From a virus, in the IMG/VR virus record IMGVR_UViG_3300007276_000068, positions 1 through 50,880 of that record: a stretch of 50,880 nt of DNA; one strand, 5' to 3'. Position numbers and translations under genes: made by a program. This document shows positions 33,961-41,704 of this stretch, piece by piece (the first letter of the stretch is position 1; every line of letters begins with the position of its first letter). The notes beneath the pieces were generated by a model, which did no database searches, was not told where the DNA came from, and worked only from the letters and a program-made list of their open reading frames with translations.

Positions 33961-34960
33961 ATTCCCACAGTTTGCCGCTGGCAAGGTTCTTTGCCTTTGC
34001 TTCTACCATAATATCAGCAGTGTCCCAAAAACTCAATGCCCAATCGTTCACAGCAGAATTCCACATAAAATCACTGTGCGCACGAAGCTTTCCTTTTTTA
34101 TAACCAGTTTCCAACAGTACAGACATGTCAGGCAATACACAATCTGAATGATTAACCAACAAATCTTCACGTGACATTGAATAATGCATAGCAGGACGAA
34201 CGCCTCTCCAACTGTCAACAACTCGCTTGACTCTATCGTCAGTGGGACTTAGGTACTCTCCTTCGCGACACCAGTGATGATGTATATCAATTACCAGTGC
34301 GACATCCTTTTCCAGTTCCAAGCTAGCATCAAGGCCCCATGCATTTTCATCATTTTCAATGGTGATAGTATTTCTAGCTTCAGGTGAAAGTTTGGGCAGT
34401 GCTGCCCTGATGCCTGCTGGACCCAGTTTACCTGAAATATGAACATTGCATTTAAAGTCTTGAAACGATTTACCGTAACCCATCCAGCGAATTAAATCAG
34501 CATGGTATTCAAATTCTTCTATACTACGAAGGACAATATCTGGATTATCACTTGCGAGAACAGTAAACTGACCAGGGTGCATAGACAGGCGAACATCAAG
34601 CCGACGTGCAGCTTCACCCACGCGACTAAACTCTCGTTCACAGAACTCTCTGACGTCAGGCTTGCGCCAAAAATAACTCCAATCACGCTGAGTATAAACA
34701 GGAAGCTGATTACTCCCAAGGCGGACCATTCGTAACTCATGTGGTAAACTCCCTACGTATTCTACAAGTTTTTTTGCTGCGGCTGCATTATGTACCATAA
34801 TGTCCCATAACCGTTCTTCAGCAACTTCTCGAGTTTGTCGATTGAGCCACTGCACCGTCGTTGAACGTTCACTATAGGATCTTTGTAGTTCTGCTAGTGT
34901 TTTTTTGGGTAGCTGCTGGTCAGGGTGCATATACTTACATGCAAAACCGATTCTTTTCAT
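33941..34960 (-). CDS. uvdE: UV DNA damage endonuclease UvdE/UvsE (339 aa)
   Basis: A TIM-barrel endonuclease of the UvdE family: RIGFACKYMHP at the start, LPVYTQRDWSYFWRK, the metal-site blocks RLSMHPGQFTVLASD, KCNVHISGK, NTITIENDENAWG and LVIDIHHHW, and PAMHYSMS. It nicks DNA 5' of UV photoproducts. A repair enzyme fits a sunlit marine habitat. T4 uses DenV for a similar purpose; here the unrelated UvdE takes that place. Confidence 0.93.
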   Translation of the reverse strand: MKRIGFACKYMHPDQQLPKKTLAELQRSYSERSTTVQWLNRQTREVAEERLWDIMVHNAAAAKKLVEYVGSLPHELRMVRLGSNQLPVYTQRDWSYFWRKPDVREFCEREFSRVGEAARRLDVRLSMHPGQFTVLASDNPDIVLRSIEEFEYHADLIRWMGYGKSFQDFKCNVHISGKLGPAGIRAALPKLSPEARNTITIENDENAWGLDASLELEKDVALVIDIHHHWCREGEYLSPTDDRVKRVVDSWRGVRPAMHYSMSREDLLVNHSDCVLPDMSVLLETGYKKGKLRAHSDFMWNSAVNDWALSFWDTADIMVEAKAKNLASGKLWEYAKQYV

Positions 34961-35178
34961 TGTGCGCTCGCTTTTATAATAGTAAGAATACTGTGATAAG
35001 ATGTCTTACATTGTTTCAGTGCCCAGCTTAACTGGTTAGCTGGCATGGTGTCAACAACTAAATTGATATCTTTGTCCAAGTCTTTAGGAGAATACATGCG
35101 CAAAAAAACAAGACGATTGCCGTCTTCCAGTTTACTTAGAATACGTTTAATTTCTTTTCGTTTTTCTTTAGCAGTCAT
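34957..35178 (-). CDS. Small basic protein (73 aa)
   Basis: I place the start at ATG 35178 (MTAKEKRKEIKRILSKLEDG); a longer frame begins inside the glycosyltransferase gene and passes through the promoter. AGGAGA precedes it, and an in-frame TTG at 35184 is better spaced. Helical, no known family. It overlaps uvdE by 4 nt. Confidence 0.6.
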   Translation of the reverse strand: MTAKEKRKEIKRILSKLEDGNRLVFLRMYSPKDLDKDINLVVDTMPANQLSWALKQCKTSYHSILTIIKASAQ

Positions 35179-35208
35179 ATGCAACCAATTCTCCTGTATA
35201 TCAATTAG

Positions 35209-35237
35209 TATATACACTATGATAAAATTGATGTCAA
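35209..35237 (-). promoter_or_regulatory. sigma70-like promoter TTGACA-N17-TATATA
   Basis: Minus strand: -35 TTGACA at 35237-35232, -10 TATATA at 35214-35209. It precedes the small gene at 35178 and uvdE, and overlaps the glycosyltransferase 3' end. Confidence 0.65.
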
Positions 35238-35971
35238 CCCCAATTACGCTTGCACCACTTGTCAATACAATCGTGTGGATTTGGTTCGCCATGAAAAACG
35301 GCAATACTTGTTTCTTTTAAAATTGTTGGATATTCAGAAACTTTAAAATTTTGTTTACCGTTGGTCTTTATCAATTTATCACGCCCTCGCATTTCCCATT
35401 TATAGCTTTGAATCCAGTCATCTGGCCAATAAGAAAAATCAGTGGTCACACAATGCCTGATCCAATCCTGGTCACCTCGGAATCTAGTTGATAAAGATTT
35501 AGCATTTTTTATAAATTCATTATACACAATCGGATGATCACCAGTATTAAGTCTGAATACACTACTGTTAAATTTATTATAATTTTTTATATAATGTCTG
35601 TTAAAATCTCGTATAATACAGAATTTTCCAGGATTGTAAGTAAACAGATAGTCAATGTTTTTGAACACAATTATGTCAAGATCCAAAAACAATATTGTTC
35701 CAGTCAATACAAGTTCTGGATTAAAAAAATAAGGTTTGAACCACCAACCAGTCACTGGCAGTGATGGCAGTGGTTCAATTCTTATATCATAGTCAATGCC
35801 ATCTGGATCATCAGTAAAGCATACAAACTCATATGGCAAAGTTAAATGTCGCTTCACCATACTGTTGAGTTTGTTTACATATTCTGAACTATATTTGTCT
35901 CCCCACTTGAGGCAAACAACATAATTAGGCAATGGATTATTCCCTATGGTATATTGCGCTGTTAGCACCAT
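35234..35971 (-). CDS. Glycosyltransferase-like protein (about 245 aa)
   Basis: Resembles a family of marine-phage GT8/GT-A-type transferases: YVVCLKWGDKYSSEYVNKL at the start, FVCFTDDPDGI, WWFKPYFFNPEL, a DxD-type motif DLD (about 100-102 of the longer frame) in ILFLDLDIIVF, FRGDQDWIRHC and the C-terminal VFHGEPNPHDC. It may glycosylate DNA, a virion protein or a host surface structure; the substrate is unknown. Start at 35971 or 35980, both within queD. Confidence 0.7.
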   Translation of the reverse strand: MVLTAQYTIGNNPLPNYVVCLKWGDKYSSEYVNKLNSMVKRHLTLPYEFVCFTDDPDGIDYDIRIEPLPSLPVTGWWFKPYFFNPELVLTGTILFLDLDIIVFKNIDYLFTYNPGKFCIIRDFNRHYIKNYNKFNSSVFRLNTGDHPIVYNEFIKNAKSLSTRFRGDQDWIRHCVTTDFSYWPDDWIQSYKWEMRGRDKLIKTNGKQNFKVSEYPTILKETSIAVFHGEPNPHDCIDKWCKRNWG

Positions 35972-36386
35972 GCTCTGCACATTCTACGCTTTCGCACCAG
36001 CACCTGTTATCAGTTTTTTCACGTATAAGTGCATCTGCAAACTTCCAAGCATGATACGCAAATCGCTCTGTGCCAACACCGTCAAATACACGGATTGCTG
36101 CCAGGTCCAGTTCTTCAAGTTCACGAAGTTTTTCCAAGTGTGGATCATTGATGTCCAGTGCAACTCTGTGATCAAAGTTATCTTCTAGCCATGCTTTAAG
36201 CGGTTTAAGGCCACCGAAGTCCACTGCCCAGTTTTTATTGTCTAGTTCACTACAACCAAATGTAAACTTGAATTGTAAACTGTAACCATGCAGCAAGTGA
36301 CAATGTGAATGATCTGCGTTGGGTTGACGAAACACTGCACTTAGTCCAATGTTATGTCCATATGTTTTAGTTGAATAATATGCCAT
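35937..36386 (-). CDS. queD: QueD/6-pyruvoyltetrahydropterin synthase family (149 aa)
   Basis: QueD family: ADHSHCHLLHGYSLQFKFTF carries His26, 28, 30 and 33 and the likely catalytic Cys29; WAVDFGGLKPLKAWLEDNFD and FDHRVALD match the dimer and zinc-site regions; GVGTERFAYHAWKF carries the conserved Glu. QueD makes 6-carboxy-tetrahydropterin toward preQ0, used for queuosine or 7-deazaguanine DNA modification. Unlike E. coli QueD, the first His motif (AAH) is not obvious. Other pathway genes (folE, queE, queC) are not in this window. Confidence 0.87.
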   Translation of the reverse strand: MAYYSTKTYGHNIGLSAVFRQPNADHSHCHLLHGYSLQFKFTFGCSELDNKNWAVDFGGLKPLKAWLEDNFDHRVALDINDPHLEKLRELEELDLAAIRVFDGVGTERFAYHAWKFADALIREKTDNRCWCESVECAEHGANSAIYHRE

Positions 36387-36399
36387 TAAAATCTCCTAT

Positions 36400-36449
36400 T
36401 ATGGAGTGTGCGGAATTTTTATAGTGGGAACGAACACCAAGTCCACTTA
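36400..36449 (-). promoter_or_regulatory. Structured queD leader, possible preQ1-I-like element
   Basis: Near the predicted mRNA 5' end: AGTGG (36447-36443), a 15-nt loop, CCACT (36427-36423), then an A-rich tail AT-AAAAA-TTCCG. Further on, CTCC pairs with the GGAG of the Shine-Dalgarno. The order P1-loop-A-rich tail resembles the preQ1-I riboswitch, and the gene below is queD. The pseudoknot is weak (about 3 bp), so this is speculative. Confidence 0.3.
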
Positions 36450-36455
36450 AACTTT

Positions 36456-36483
36456 AATATATACTATTATTTACAAAAGTCAA
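36456..36483 (-). promoter_or_regulatory. sigma70-like promoter TTGACT-N16-TATATT for queD
   Basis: Minus strand: -35 TTGACT at 36483-36478, -10 TATATT at 36461-36456. Predicted start near 36449; the leader carries an AGGAG site before the ATG at 36386. Confidence 0.6.
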
Positions 36484-36493
36484 TATATTTTGT

Positions 36494-36823
36494 TTAATCT
36501 ATCTCATGATTGGGATTTATTGATTTTAAATCTTGATGAATAGATCTGAATTCTTGTTTGACTTCCAGCATTATAGATGTTGCTCGTGTAAGTGATCTAA
36601 TTAAGAACTTGATATTATACAATGTCCAAGCCCACCAAAATAATGAAGTTATTACAAATACCGATGAGCCAATAATTATTAGTAACTTAATGTCAACTAT
36701 ATCAAACCAATATGAAACTCCACAAAACAAAAAGAAAGCAATAGGAGAATATCTTGCAAGAAGATCCCAATATTCTGATTGCTTTTCAATTTGTTTAAGT
36801 TTGTCTAAATATTCTTGTTCCAT
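36494..36823 (-). CDS. Membrane protein with coiled-coil flanks (109 aa)
   Basis: ATG at 36823 (MEQEYLDKLKQIEKQSEYWD), then two membrane segments (YSPIAFFLFCGVSYWF and LLIIIGSSVFVITSLFWWAW) and a helical C-terminus (LRSIHQ-type: EVKQEFRSIHQDLKSIN). Not recognised. An upstream in-frame ATG at 36895 lies inside the fibre-like gene and lacks support. An ATTAAATA element 5 nt before ATG predicts a leaderless late mRNA. Confidence 0.6.
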   Translation of the reverse strand: MEQEYLDKLKQIEKQSEYWDLLARYSPIAFFLFCGVSYWFDIVDIKLLIIIGSSVFVITSLFWWAWTLYNIKFLIRSLTRATSIMLEVKQEFRSIHQDLKSINPNHEID

Positions 36824-36828
36824 ACTAT

Positions 36829-36836
36829 TATTTAAT
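36829..36836 (-). promoter_or_regulatory. Late-type element ATTAAATA, 5 nt before ATG
   Basis: ATTAAATA-ATAGT-ATG on the minus strand; no Shine-Dalgarno sequence. One of four cases with this exact geometry. Confidence 0.45.
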
Positions 36837-36864
36837 AGGAATTTAGGATATTTAATACTGTAGT

Positions 36865-37983
36865 TTATAGACTTATTTGCCCAAATGGGTTCCAAACACC
36901 TGGTGTCCCAGATCTAGTGCATATCCAACCTACATGTCCTGATGGTTTTGGTGCACTGTTCCACACAATATCACCGATGTTATATGCCCCAGTTGCAGGA
37001 ATGGAATCACCAACTTCTTGACGCTTTCCTTGAAACTTTACTGGTCCAGCAGTAGAAATGTCACAATCGGGATTTTTAATATTAACACCCAATTTACCAA
37101 CTATCTGTGTTTTAGTTTCAATTGAACTTCCAATTGTTACATTGCCCATTGATGAAATAGAAATTCTAGGAGTATCATCAGTAACAATTATTAAGTCATT
37201 GGTGGTCCAATTCCCAATTTTTGACACTTTACTTCCAACGTCAATAATAAACTCAGTGTCCAAGCTAGCAATACTGATATTACCATTTGGAGCATCAGTT
37301 CCTATACCAATGCGTTGTGTAGAACTTTCGTAAAATACATATCCGTCAATGGTCAAATTTCCCTGCGTGGTCAAGTCACGCAATGTTCCCACTGTTACTA
37401 GACTTGAATTTCTAACTGAGCTGCCTAATTCTTTCTTAGTGATTACAGGAATACCAGATATTGAATAGTATGCCTCATCATGTAAATCAATACTCTCTGA
37501 GCTCCAAATGCGGTCTGGGTTCTCTCTGTATATGAATTGTTTGGTAGGGCCCTGACCAGCCCAATGAATGCCTTTTCCGTATATTCCAGCTTCACCCTCT
37601 GCTGTAAATACCAACGGTGTTGTTCTTTCCAATCTAACATCTGCTGTTATTTCATTAACATGCAATTTAGTTGCTGTGATTTCCCCATCAACATTTAGGT
37701 TACCCTTGACTAACGTATCACCAAGCAGTGCTTCTGTTTTGATAGTTTTAGTACTAATACCTCTGTCTGAAATCACTAATGACAGCTTTGATGAATTATC
37801 CTTGATCCCTACACTTTGGAATTCTGTAATTTTTCCTCCATGGATATGATCACCACTGAGGCTTCTAAAAAGTATAGTTGGTTCTTTGGGGTCACGTGTG
37901 GCGATGCTCTCTACAGCTTTGTAAAGAGAATCGATGCCTTGTCTTAAATTCAAAAGGTCTATGTCAACAAAATTATCACTCAT
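36865..37983 (-). CDS. Tail-fibre/spike-like virion protein (372 aa)
   Basis: A helical N-terminus (LLNLRQGIDSLYKAVESIAT), then beta-rich modules with the fibre motif LVKGNLNVDGEITATKLHVN and STQRIGIGTDAPNGNISI. The C-terminal SIPATGAYNIGDIVWNSAPK, then GHVGWICTRSGTPGVWNPFG, is a domain common at the end of phage tail-fibre/spike proteins. A virion surface role is likely. The start has no ribosome binding site; GATAAATA ends 5 nt before it. Confidence 0.78.
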   Translation of the reverse strand: MSDNFVDIDLLNLRQGIDSLYKAVESIATRDPKEPTILFRSLSGDHIHGGKITEFQSVGIKDNSSKLSLVISDRGISTKTIKTEALLGDTLVKGNLNVDGEITATKLHVNEITADVRLERTTPLVFTAEGEAGIYGKGIHWAGQGPTKQFIYRENPDRIWSSESIDLHDEAYYSISGIPVITKKELGSSVRNSSLVTVGTLRDLTTQGNLTIDGYVFYESSTQRIGIGTDAPNGNISIASLDTEFIIDVGSKVSKIGNWTTNDLIIVTDDTPRISISSMGNVTIGSSIETKTQIVGKLGVNIKNPDCDISTAGPVKFQGKRQEVGDSIPATGAYNIGDIVWNSAPKPSGHVGWICTRSGTPGVWNPFGQISL

Positions 37984-37988
37984 ATAAC

Positions 37989-37996
37989 TATTTATC
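37989..37996 (-). promoter_or_regulatory. Late promoter GATAAATA, 5 nt before ATG
   Basis: GATAAATA-GTTAT-ATG at 37983; it overlaps the TGA of the gene upstream. No Shine-Dalgarno sequence, so a leaderless mRNA is predicted. Confidence 0.5.
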
Positions 37997-39185
37997 AGTT
38001 TACACGAAGAATAACCGTATCTGAATTAAGCCTGCCGTTGAGTTTAGTTTCAGTAGTTGTAATAGTATCCATGAAAGTTCTTAATTTTACTTTTCCAACT
38101 TTCTTAAATTCTTTCAAAACTTCTTCTGGTTTACGCAAGGTTTTTTGCACAGATTTTGTATCATCAAACCCAATCAGAGTTGATCCTTTTATAGACATGG
38201 TCCTAGCATCTTCTGCTGCAACATACTTACCAAGTTTCCTGGTTTTGGAGTTAAAGATCCATATTTCAGTACTGTCTAGTAACTCTAATGGATTTACTGA
38301 AACCAATTGGTACTTCTCATCAGTGTCTTTGTATTTGAGACCTGCAACCAGTTTCTCTTTACTGGGTGCTTTTTTCAATCTAGGTTTACGTGCTGCTTTG
38401 CTCGCATCAATCACTAAGTTACAGGCGCCAGCAAGGGTTTCAAGAGCTTCCAGGTATCTCTGTGCATCAGCCTTCTTGATGTGTCCATAGCCCTCTCTGA
38501 GCTGCAATGCATAGTCAGCTTCTCGTTCATCCTTTATTTTTTTGATTTCACCAGGAGTGGGAAGCTTTATAATAAGTCCAGCTTCTTCTAGTTCACCCTG
38601 ATACATACTCAGTATTTTTCTTGCATGTGCTTGAGAAACATTATGTTTTGCAAAATGCGATTTAAAATCAAAACCCTTGGGATCAAAGGTTGCACGGTCA
38701 GTGACAAATCCTTCAAGCCATTCTTCAATGGCTTCACATGCTTCCTGTGATTGTGCAAATATTCTTTCTTGAATTGTAGGAACATGTACATTTTTAGCAA
38801 TACTCTGACCATCTTCTTGAGCTTTTGTTTCAATTAAAACTGAAGCTTGCTCAAGGAGATTTTCAATCAGTTTTTTGATACCAGTTTTATAAGCTTCTGG
38901 TACAATTTCTGGATTTTGAGTTAACATTTCCACAGTAGTTGGCCAGTGACTGCCACTGCAAATTTTCCAATCAGGAAGTTTGTTAATAGCAGCCGCTTGT
39001 TCTTTGGTACAATTCTTTTTTATGTACTCTTTGACTTTCATTAACCAGTCTTTGCTCTCAATTTCATGATGAACAAAATGCTTTGCCTTATGCCAATTAT
39101 CAGTGGGCATCAAACCATAGCCACTGAGTCTACGGCTCACTCTTACTGTTTTTTTCTTCTTGGGTGCGGTAGTTCTCTTGGCCAT
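37995..39185 (-). CDS. Conserved marine T4-like protein, unknown (396 aa)
   Basis: A basic N-terminus (RTTAPKKKKTVRVSRRLSGY) leads to a helical, charged body (DWLMKVKEYIKKNCTKEQAA, KNVHVPTIQERIFAQSQEAC) and a beta-containing C-terminal third (STEIWIFNSKTRKLGKYVA, KGSTLIGFDDTKSVQKTLRK). I have seen this family in large marine phages but know no function. No P-loop, nuclease or membrane motif. AAAGGAGAT ribosome binding site and a TTAAATA element upstream. Confidence 0.7.
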   Translation of the reverse strand: MAKRTTAPKKKKTVRVSRRLSGYGLMPTDNWHKAKHFVHHEIESKDWLMKVKEYIKKNCTKEQAAAINKLPDWKICSGSHWPTTVEMLTQNPEIVPEAYKTGIKKLIENLLEQASVLIETKAQEDGQSIAKNVHVPTIQERIFAQSQEACEAIEEWLEGFVTDRATFDPKGFDFKSHFAKHNVSQAHARKILSMYQGELEEAGLIIKLPTPGEIKKIKDEREADYALQLREGYGHIKKADAQRYLEALETLAGACNLVIDASKAARKPRLKKAPSKEKLVAGLKYKDTDEKYQLVSVNPLELLDSTEIWIFNSKTRKLGKYVAAEDARTMSIKGSTLIGFDDTKSVQKTLRKPEEVLKEFKKVGKVKLRTFMDTITTTETKLNGRLNSDTVILRVN

Positions 39186-39197
39186 GGTTATCTCCTT

Positions 39198-40106
39198 TTA
39201 GTATTTAATGTTAACATAAGGGCTACGGCTGGTGCGGTATGCCTTTTCATGTTCCATTGCACAGGCCTGTGCTTCTTGAATATCATCAAACATGGACTTA
39301 CTTAGTTTATTTCTAAATTTGTCAAGGCTTGCTGGATCTGGAATCACGTCCCATTGCATTTCAGGACAATCCTTCCAGTCGTTGTAGTGGAAACTGCTGC
39401 ATACTCTGCCTTTGGATTTCTTCCTGAGTTCTTTTTCAAGTCTATTATAAAACGGAGGCCAGCTTCCTGGAAATGTTGCAATGGCCAACAGGTAGTGATC
39501 AACAAATACACCCACTGCCATTTTATACTTTGCTACTTCCAACAGTTTATGCTCAGTGATGTCATTAAAGGTGCCACCAAATGTCGCTTTGCTATTGTCT
39601 GATGACATTGTAACACTGTTTGTTTTGATTTCCCAAGGAGCAGCATTGTCGTCATATGCATCGGGACCATTGATATCCTTGCAGTGGAACAGGTCAAGAA
39701 CAGCTGACACCATTTCCTCTTTGGCAAAGTAACTGGTGGGACTTCCCAGAGTATGTTTTAGTAGGTCAACGTAGCTGGATTTCAAAGTGCTGTCAGTATG
39801 AGCATCAAGTATTTGATTGATGTTGAACGGATCAAACATTGTTGTTTTTGTTACGTTCATATTTGCTAATTTAGCAGTTGGTGTTTTCGGCGCAGCCATT
39901 GATGGTGTGGATGTTTTCCCGTTGGACCTATATCCCTTGGAAACTACTTGCATACATGGCTTGCATTTAGCAGCCGTGTCATATTTACCACCAACTTTCT
40001 TATGGTATTCAGTTAATGGTTTTGTTACTCCGCATCTAGTACAAGCTTTTTGAACGTTACCAGTTTGAGATATGGAAGTAAAGTTTAATATATTTGCCTT
40101 GATCAT
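39198..40106 (-). CDS. Zinc-knuckle protein with PD-(D/E)XK nuclease signature (302 aa)
   Basis: The N-terminus has a four-Cys zinc knuckle, Cys22/25 and Cys48/51 (KACTRCGVTKPLTEYHKK, AKCKPCMQ), of the type found in front of phage endonucleases. Residues 148-161 read PDAYDDNAAPWEIK, a literal PD-x9-E-x-K, the PD-(D/E)XK catalytic pattern, with a helix before it (EEMVSAVLDLFHCKD) and a strand after. The protein is conserved in marine phages without a described role. A DNA endonuclease is plausible; the fold is unproven. Confidence 0.6.
   Translation of the reverse strand: MIKANILNFTSISQTGNVQKACTRCGVTKPLTEYHKKVGGKYDTAAKCKPCMQVVSKGYRSNGKTSTPSMAAPKTPTAKLANMNVTKTTMFDPFNINQILDAHTDSTLKSSYVDLLKHTLGSPTSYFAKEEMVSAVLDLFHCKDINGPDAYDDNAAPWEIKTNSVTMSSDNSKATFGGTFNDITEHKLLEVAKYKMAVGVFVDHYLLAIATFPGSWPPFYNRLEKELRKKSKGRVCSSFHYNDWKDCPEMQWDVIPDPASLDKFRNKLSKSMFDDIQEAQACAMEHEKAYRTSRSPYVNIKY
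39202..39208 (-). promoter_or_regulatory. Late promoter element TTAAATA
   Basis: TTAAATA ending 16 nt before the ATG at 39185; it lies in the last codons of the upstream gene (AAA-TAC-TAA), with AAAGGAGAT following. Confidence 0.45.
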
Positions 40107-40179
40107 ATAATTGCCTTTCTATAGTTGCCTATATAATATGTTTATGTTATTACTAATTTTGAATTTGTCGATCTATTTT

Positions 40180-40467
40180 TTAACGACCGTGGTATTGCCA
40201 CATTACGGCATTACAATATGCATGTACTGCACCCTCAGTTAGATCAGTATCATGATTGTGCTGGAGATGTACTGGATTTCTTAAAAATCCTTGTGGAAAC
40301 AGTTTCCAGTTTATCTTCTTTTCTGTAATGTGCTTGGGTGCAGCGCCAGTCAGTGGGTGCTTGCACCAATAACAAAGTCCGTTTTGTTCACGAACATATT
40401 GTTCTCTCACTGCCCTGCGCTGCTTGGCATCCGCACGACTGTATAGTATTGGTAGTTTATTGTCCAT
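40180..40467 (-). CDS. HNH/endonuclease VII-like protein (95 aa)
   Basis: A zinc-binding pair Cys32/Cys35 (LCYWCKHPL) and the core HLQHNHDTDLTEGAVHAYCN, then AVMWQYHGR, resemble the endonuclease VII-type HNH motif (DHdHxTGxxRGLLCNxCN), with His70/His72 and Asn86. T4 endonuclease VII resolves branched DNA during packaging; a small HNH nuclease for DNA processing is likely here. It is shorter than T4 gp49 (157 aa). Confidence 0.7.
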   Translation of the reverse strand: MDNKLPILYSRADAKQRRAVREQYVREQNGLCYWCKHPLTGAAPKHITEKKINWKLFPQGFLRNPVHLQHNHDTDLTEGAVHAYCNAVMWQYHGR

Positions 40468-40723
40468 CGTTATATTTTAACCTATACAAAGTTTCGTATT
40501 TACCTTCAAGTTCAAATCCCACTATATGCGTAGTCAGATAGGCTGGTGCATTATAATAAGTATCTAATACTTTTATTTCAGTGGCGTGGTCTGCAAGGTA
40601 TTTAAACCAGGGCATGGTTTTGTAAGCATTGTCCAAAGTGCTTCCAAGTGCAGAAGTATCCAAGTCTACATCACGTTGGCTTGAGACATGATTACCTTCT
40701 ACATCAAAAGGAACTTTAATCAT
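40457..40723 (-). CDS. Small protein, unknown (88 aa)
   Basis: Not recognised. It contains ALGSTLDNAYKTMPWFKYLA and ends LEGKYETLYRLKYNDGQ; alpha/beta, soluble, no motif. It overlaps both neighbours by 8-11 nt, so it is part of a coupled run of small genes below the ligase gene. Confidence 0.6.
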   Translation of the reverse strand: MIKVPFDVEGNHVSSQRDVDLDTSALGSTLDNAYKTMPWFKYLADHATEIKVLDTYYNAPAYLTTHIVGFELEGKYETLYRLKYNDGQ

Positions 40724-41093
40724 AGTGACTTTTGGTCATTTGCAAGATCAGTTGATAATTTTCGTATGCTTTTTGTGCCGCAGGGTTAGCTTTTCGAATA
40801 CGTAATTCGTGTTCATGGTCTTCTACAATATCTTTTGCAAAGCCGCCGTATTCGTTAAAATCTCGCCATTTCAACTTTTCTTCAAAGTATGATTCCATCT
40901 CAATCAGCGTTTGAAAATCACGTTTAGTCATATCAATTTGAACACCGCTTTCGTACTCGAAGTTGAGATCAAACGGCTCGTGGCTGGGACTTAGTGGATC
41001 CATACTCAATCGTTTTGGCACAGCATACCGTCTTTGTCCATCTTGTACGTGAGCTCGATATTTTTTCTTAAAATTTTCTACATCATCTGTCAT
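40716..41093 (-). CDS. Hydrophilic protein, unknown (125 aa)
   Basis: Charged and helical: ENFKKKYRAHVQDGQRRYAV, FEEKLKWRDFNEYGGFAKDI and a C-terminal YENYQLILQMTKSHYD. No family recognised. It overlaps the gene upstream by 4 nt (ATGA). Confidence 0.6.
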   Translation of the reverse strand: MTDDVENFKKKYRAHVQDGQRRYAVPKRLSMDPLSPSHEPFDLNFEYESGVQIDMTKRDFQTLIEMESYFEEKLKWRDFNEYGGFAKDIVEDHEHELRIRKANPAAQKAYENYQLILQMTKSHYD

Positions 41094-41368
41094 TTTTCTT
41101 CACTATTTTTAATAACATCAATTAACATTACTTCGCTATACGTATCGGATATACGGTCATATGCTTTTTGTAAATCATCAATTTGAGTTTTAAGATATTG
41201 CATCTTGGTTCTGCTCAACCCCCTTAATGCCGATAAGGTTTCAGCTGCTTTGCGTATTTCGTATTCAACACCGATTTCGATTTTAAGTTCACTGTTTAAT
41301 TCTCGCAACTCAAATGAATCTACTTCCGCGAGCCATTTATTATTGCCTGCGCTTGCTATAATCTTCAT
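41090..41368 (-). CDS. Small coiled-coil protein, conserved (92 aa)
   Basis: Starts KIIASAGNNKWLAEVDSFEL and continues into a long helix (ETLSALRGLSRTKMQYLKTQ, IDDLQKAYDRISDTYSE). The ALRGLSR block recurs in related marine phage proteins of unknown role. Coupled to its downstream neighbour. Confidence 0.62.
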   Translation of the reverse strand: MKIIASAGNNKWLAEVDSFELRELNSELKIEIGVEYEIRKAAETLSALRGLSRTKMQYLKTQIDDLQKAYDRISDTYSEVMLIDVIKNSEEK

Positions 41369-41371
41369 AGA

Positions 41372-41704
41372 TTACGACCATCCTCCCCAATTATATCCTA
41401 TCTTATTAAAATATTTTTCAAAGTCGTCTCGAGTACCTATCATTACAGTTACAGTTCCACAATCTTCAATAACTAAAAACTTAACTGAAAGATCAAACAG
41501 AGTTTGACTATTTTCAAAAAGTCTATAAGTTGTAGCGTTGTGTTTTTTAATGGCACGGCGCTTCCAGTTACTGCTACGAGTATGCCCTTGTGAAAGAATC
41601 TTTAGTCGTTTTTCGCCAACAAACTCCCAATCTCCTTTGGGAATATCATCGTAGTTGTTAGTAGTCCATTCTACTAGAGCGTTAACGCATTCTTTAGAAG
41701 TCAT
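41372..41704 (-). CDS. Small protein, unknown (110 aa)
   Basis: Not recognised. VNALVEWTTNNYDDIPKGDW opens a basic middle (GHTRSSNWKRRAIKKHNATT) and a beta-rich C-terminal part (FLVIEDCGTVTVMIGTRDDF). It overlaps the ligase gene by 4 nt and is probably translated with it. Confidence 0.6.
   Translation of the reverse strand: MTSKECVNALVEWTTNNYDDIPKGDWEFVGEKRLKILSQGHTRSSNWKRRAIKKHNATTYRLFENSQTLFDLSVKFLVIEDCGTVTVMIGTRDDFEKYFNKIGYNWGGWS

Noticed and set aside
36465-36475. TGTAAATA on minus before queD as a late promoter
   Set aside because: It is embedded in the spacer of a better sigma70-like promoter and is far (about 80 nt) from the start; it may be chance in AT-rich DNA.
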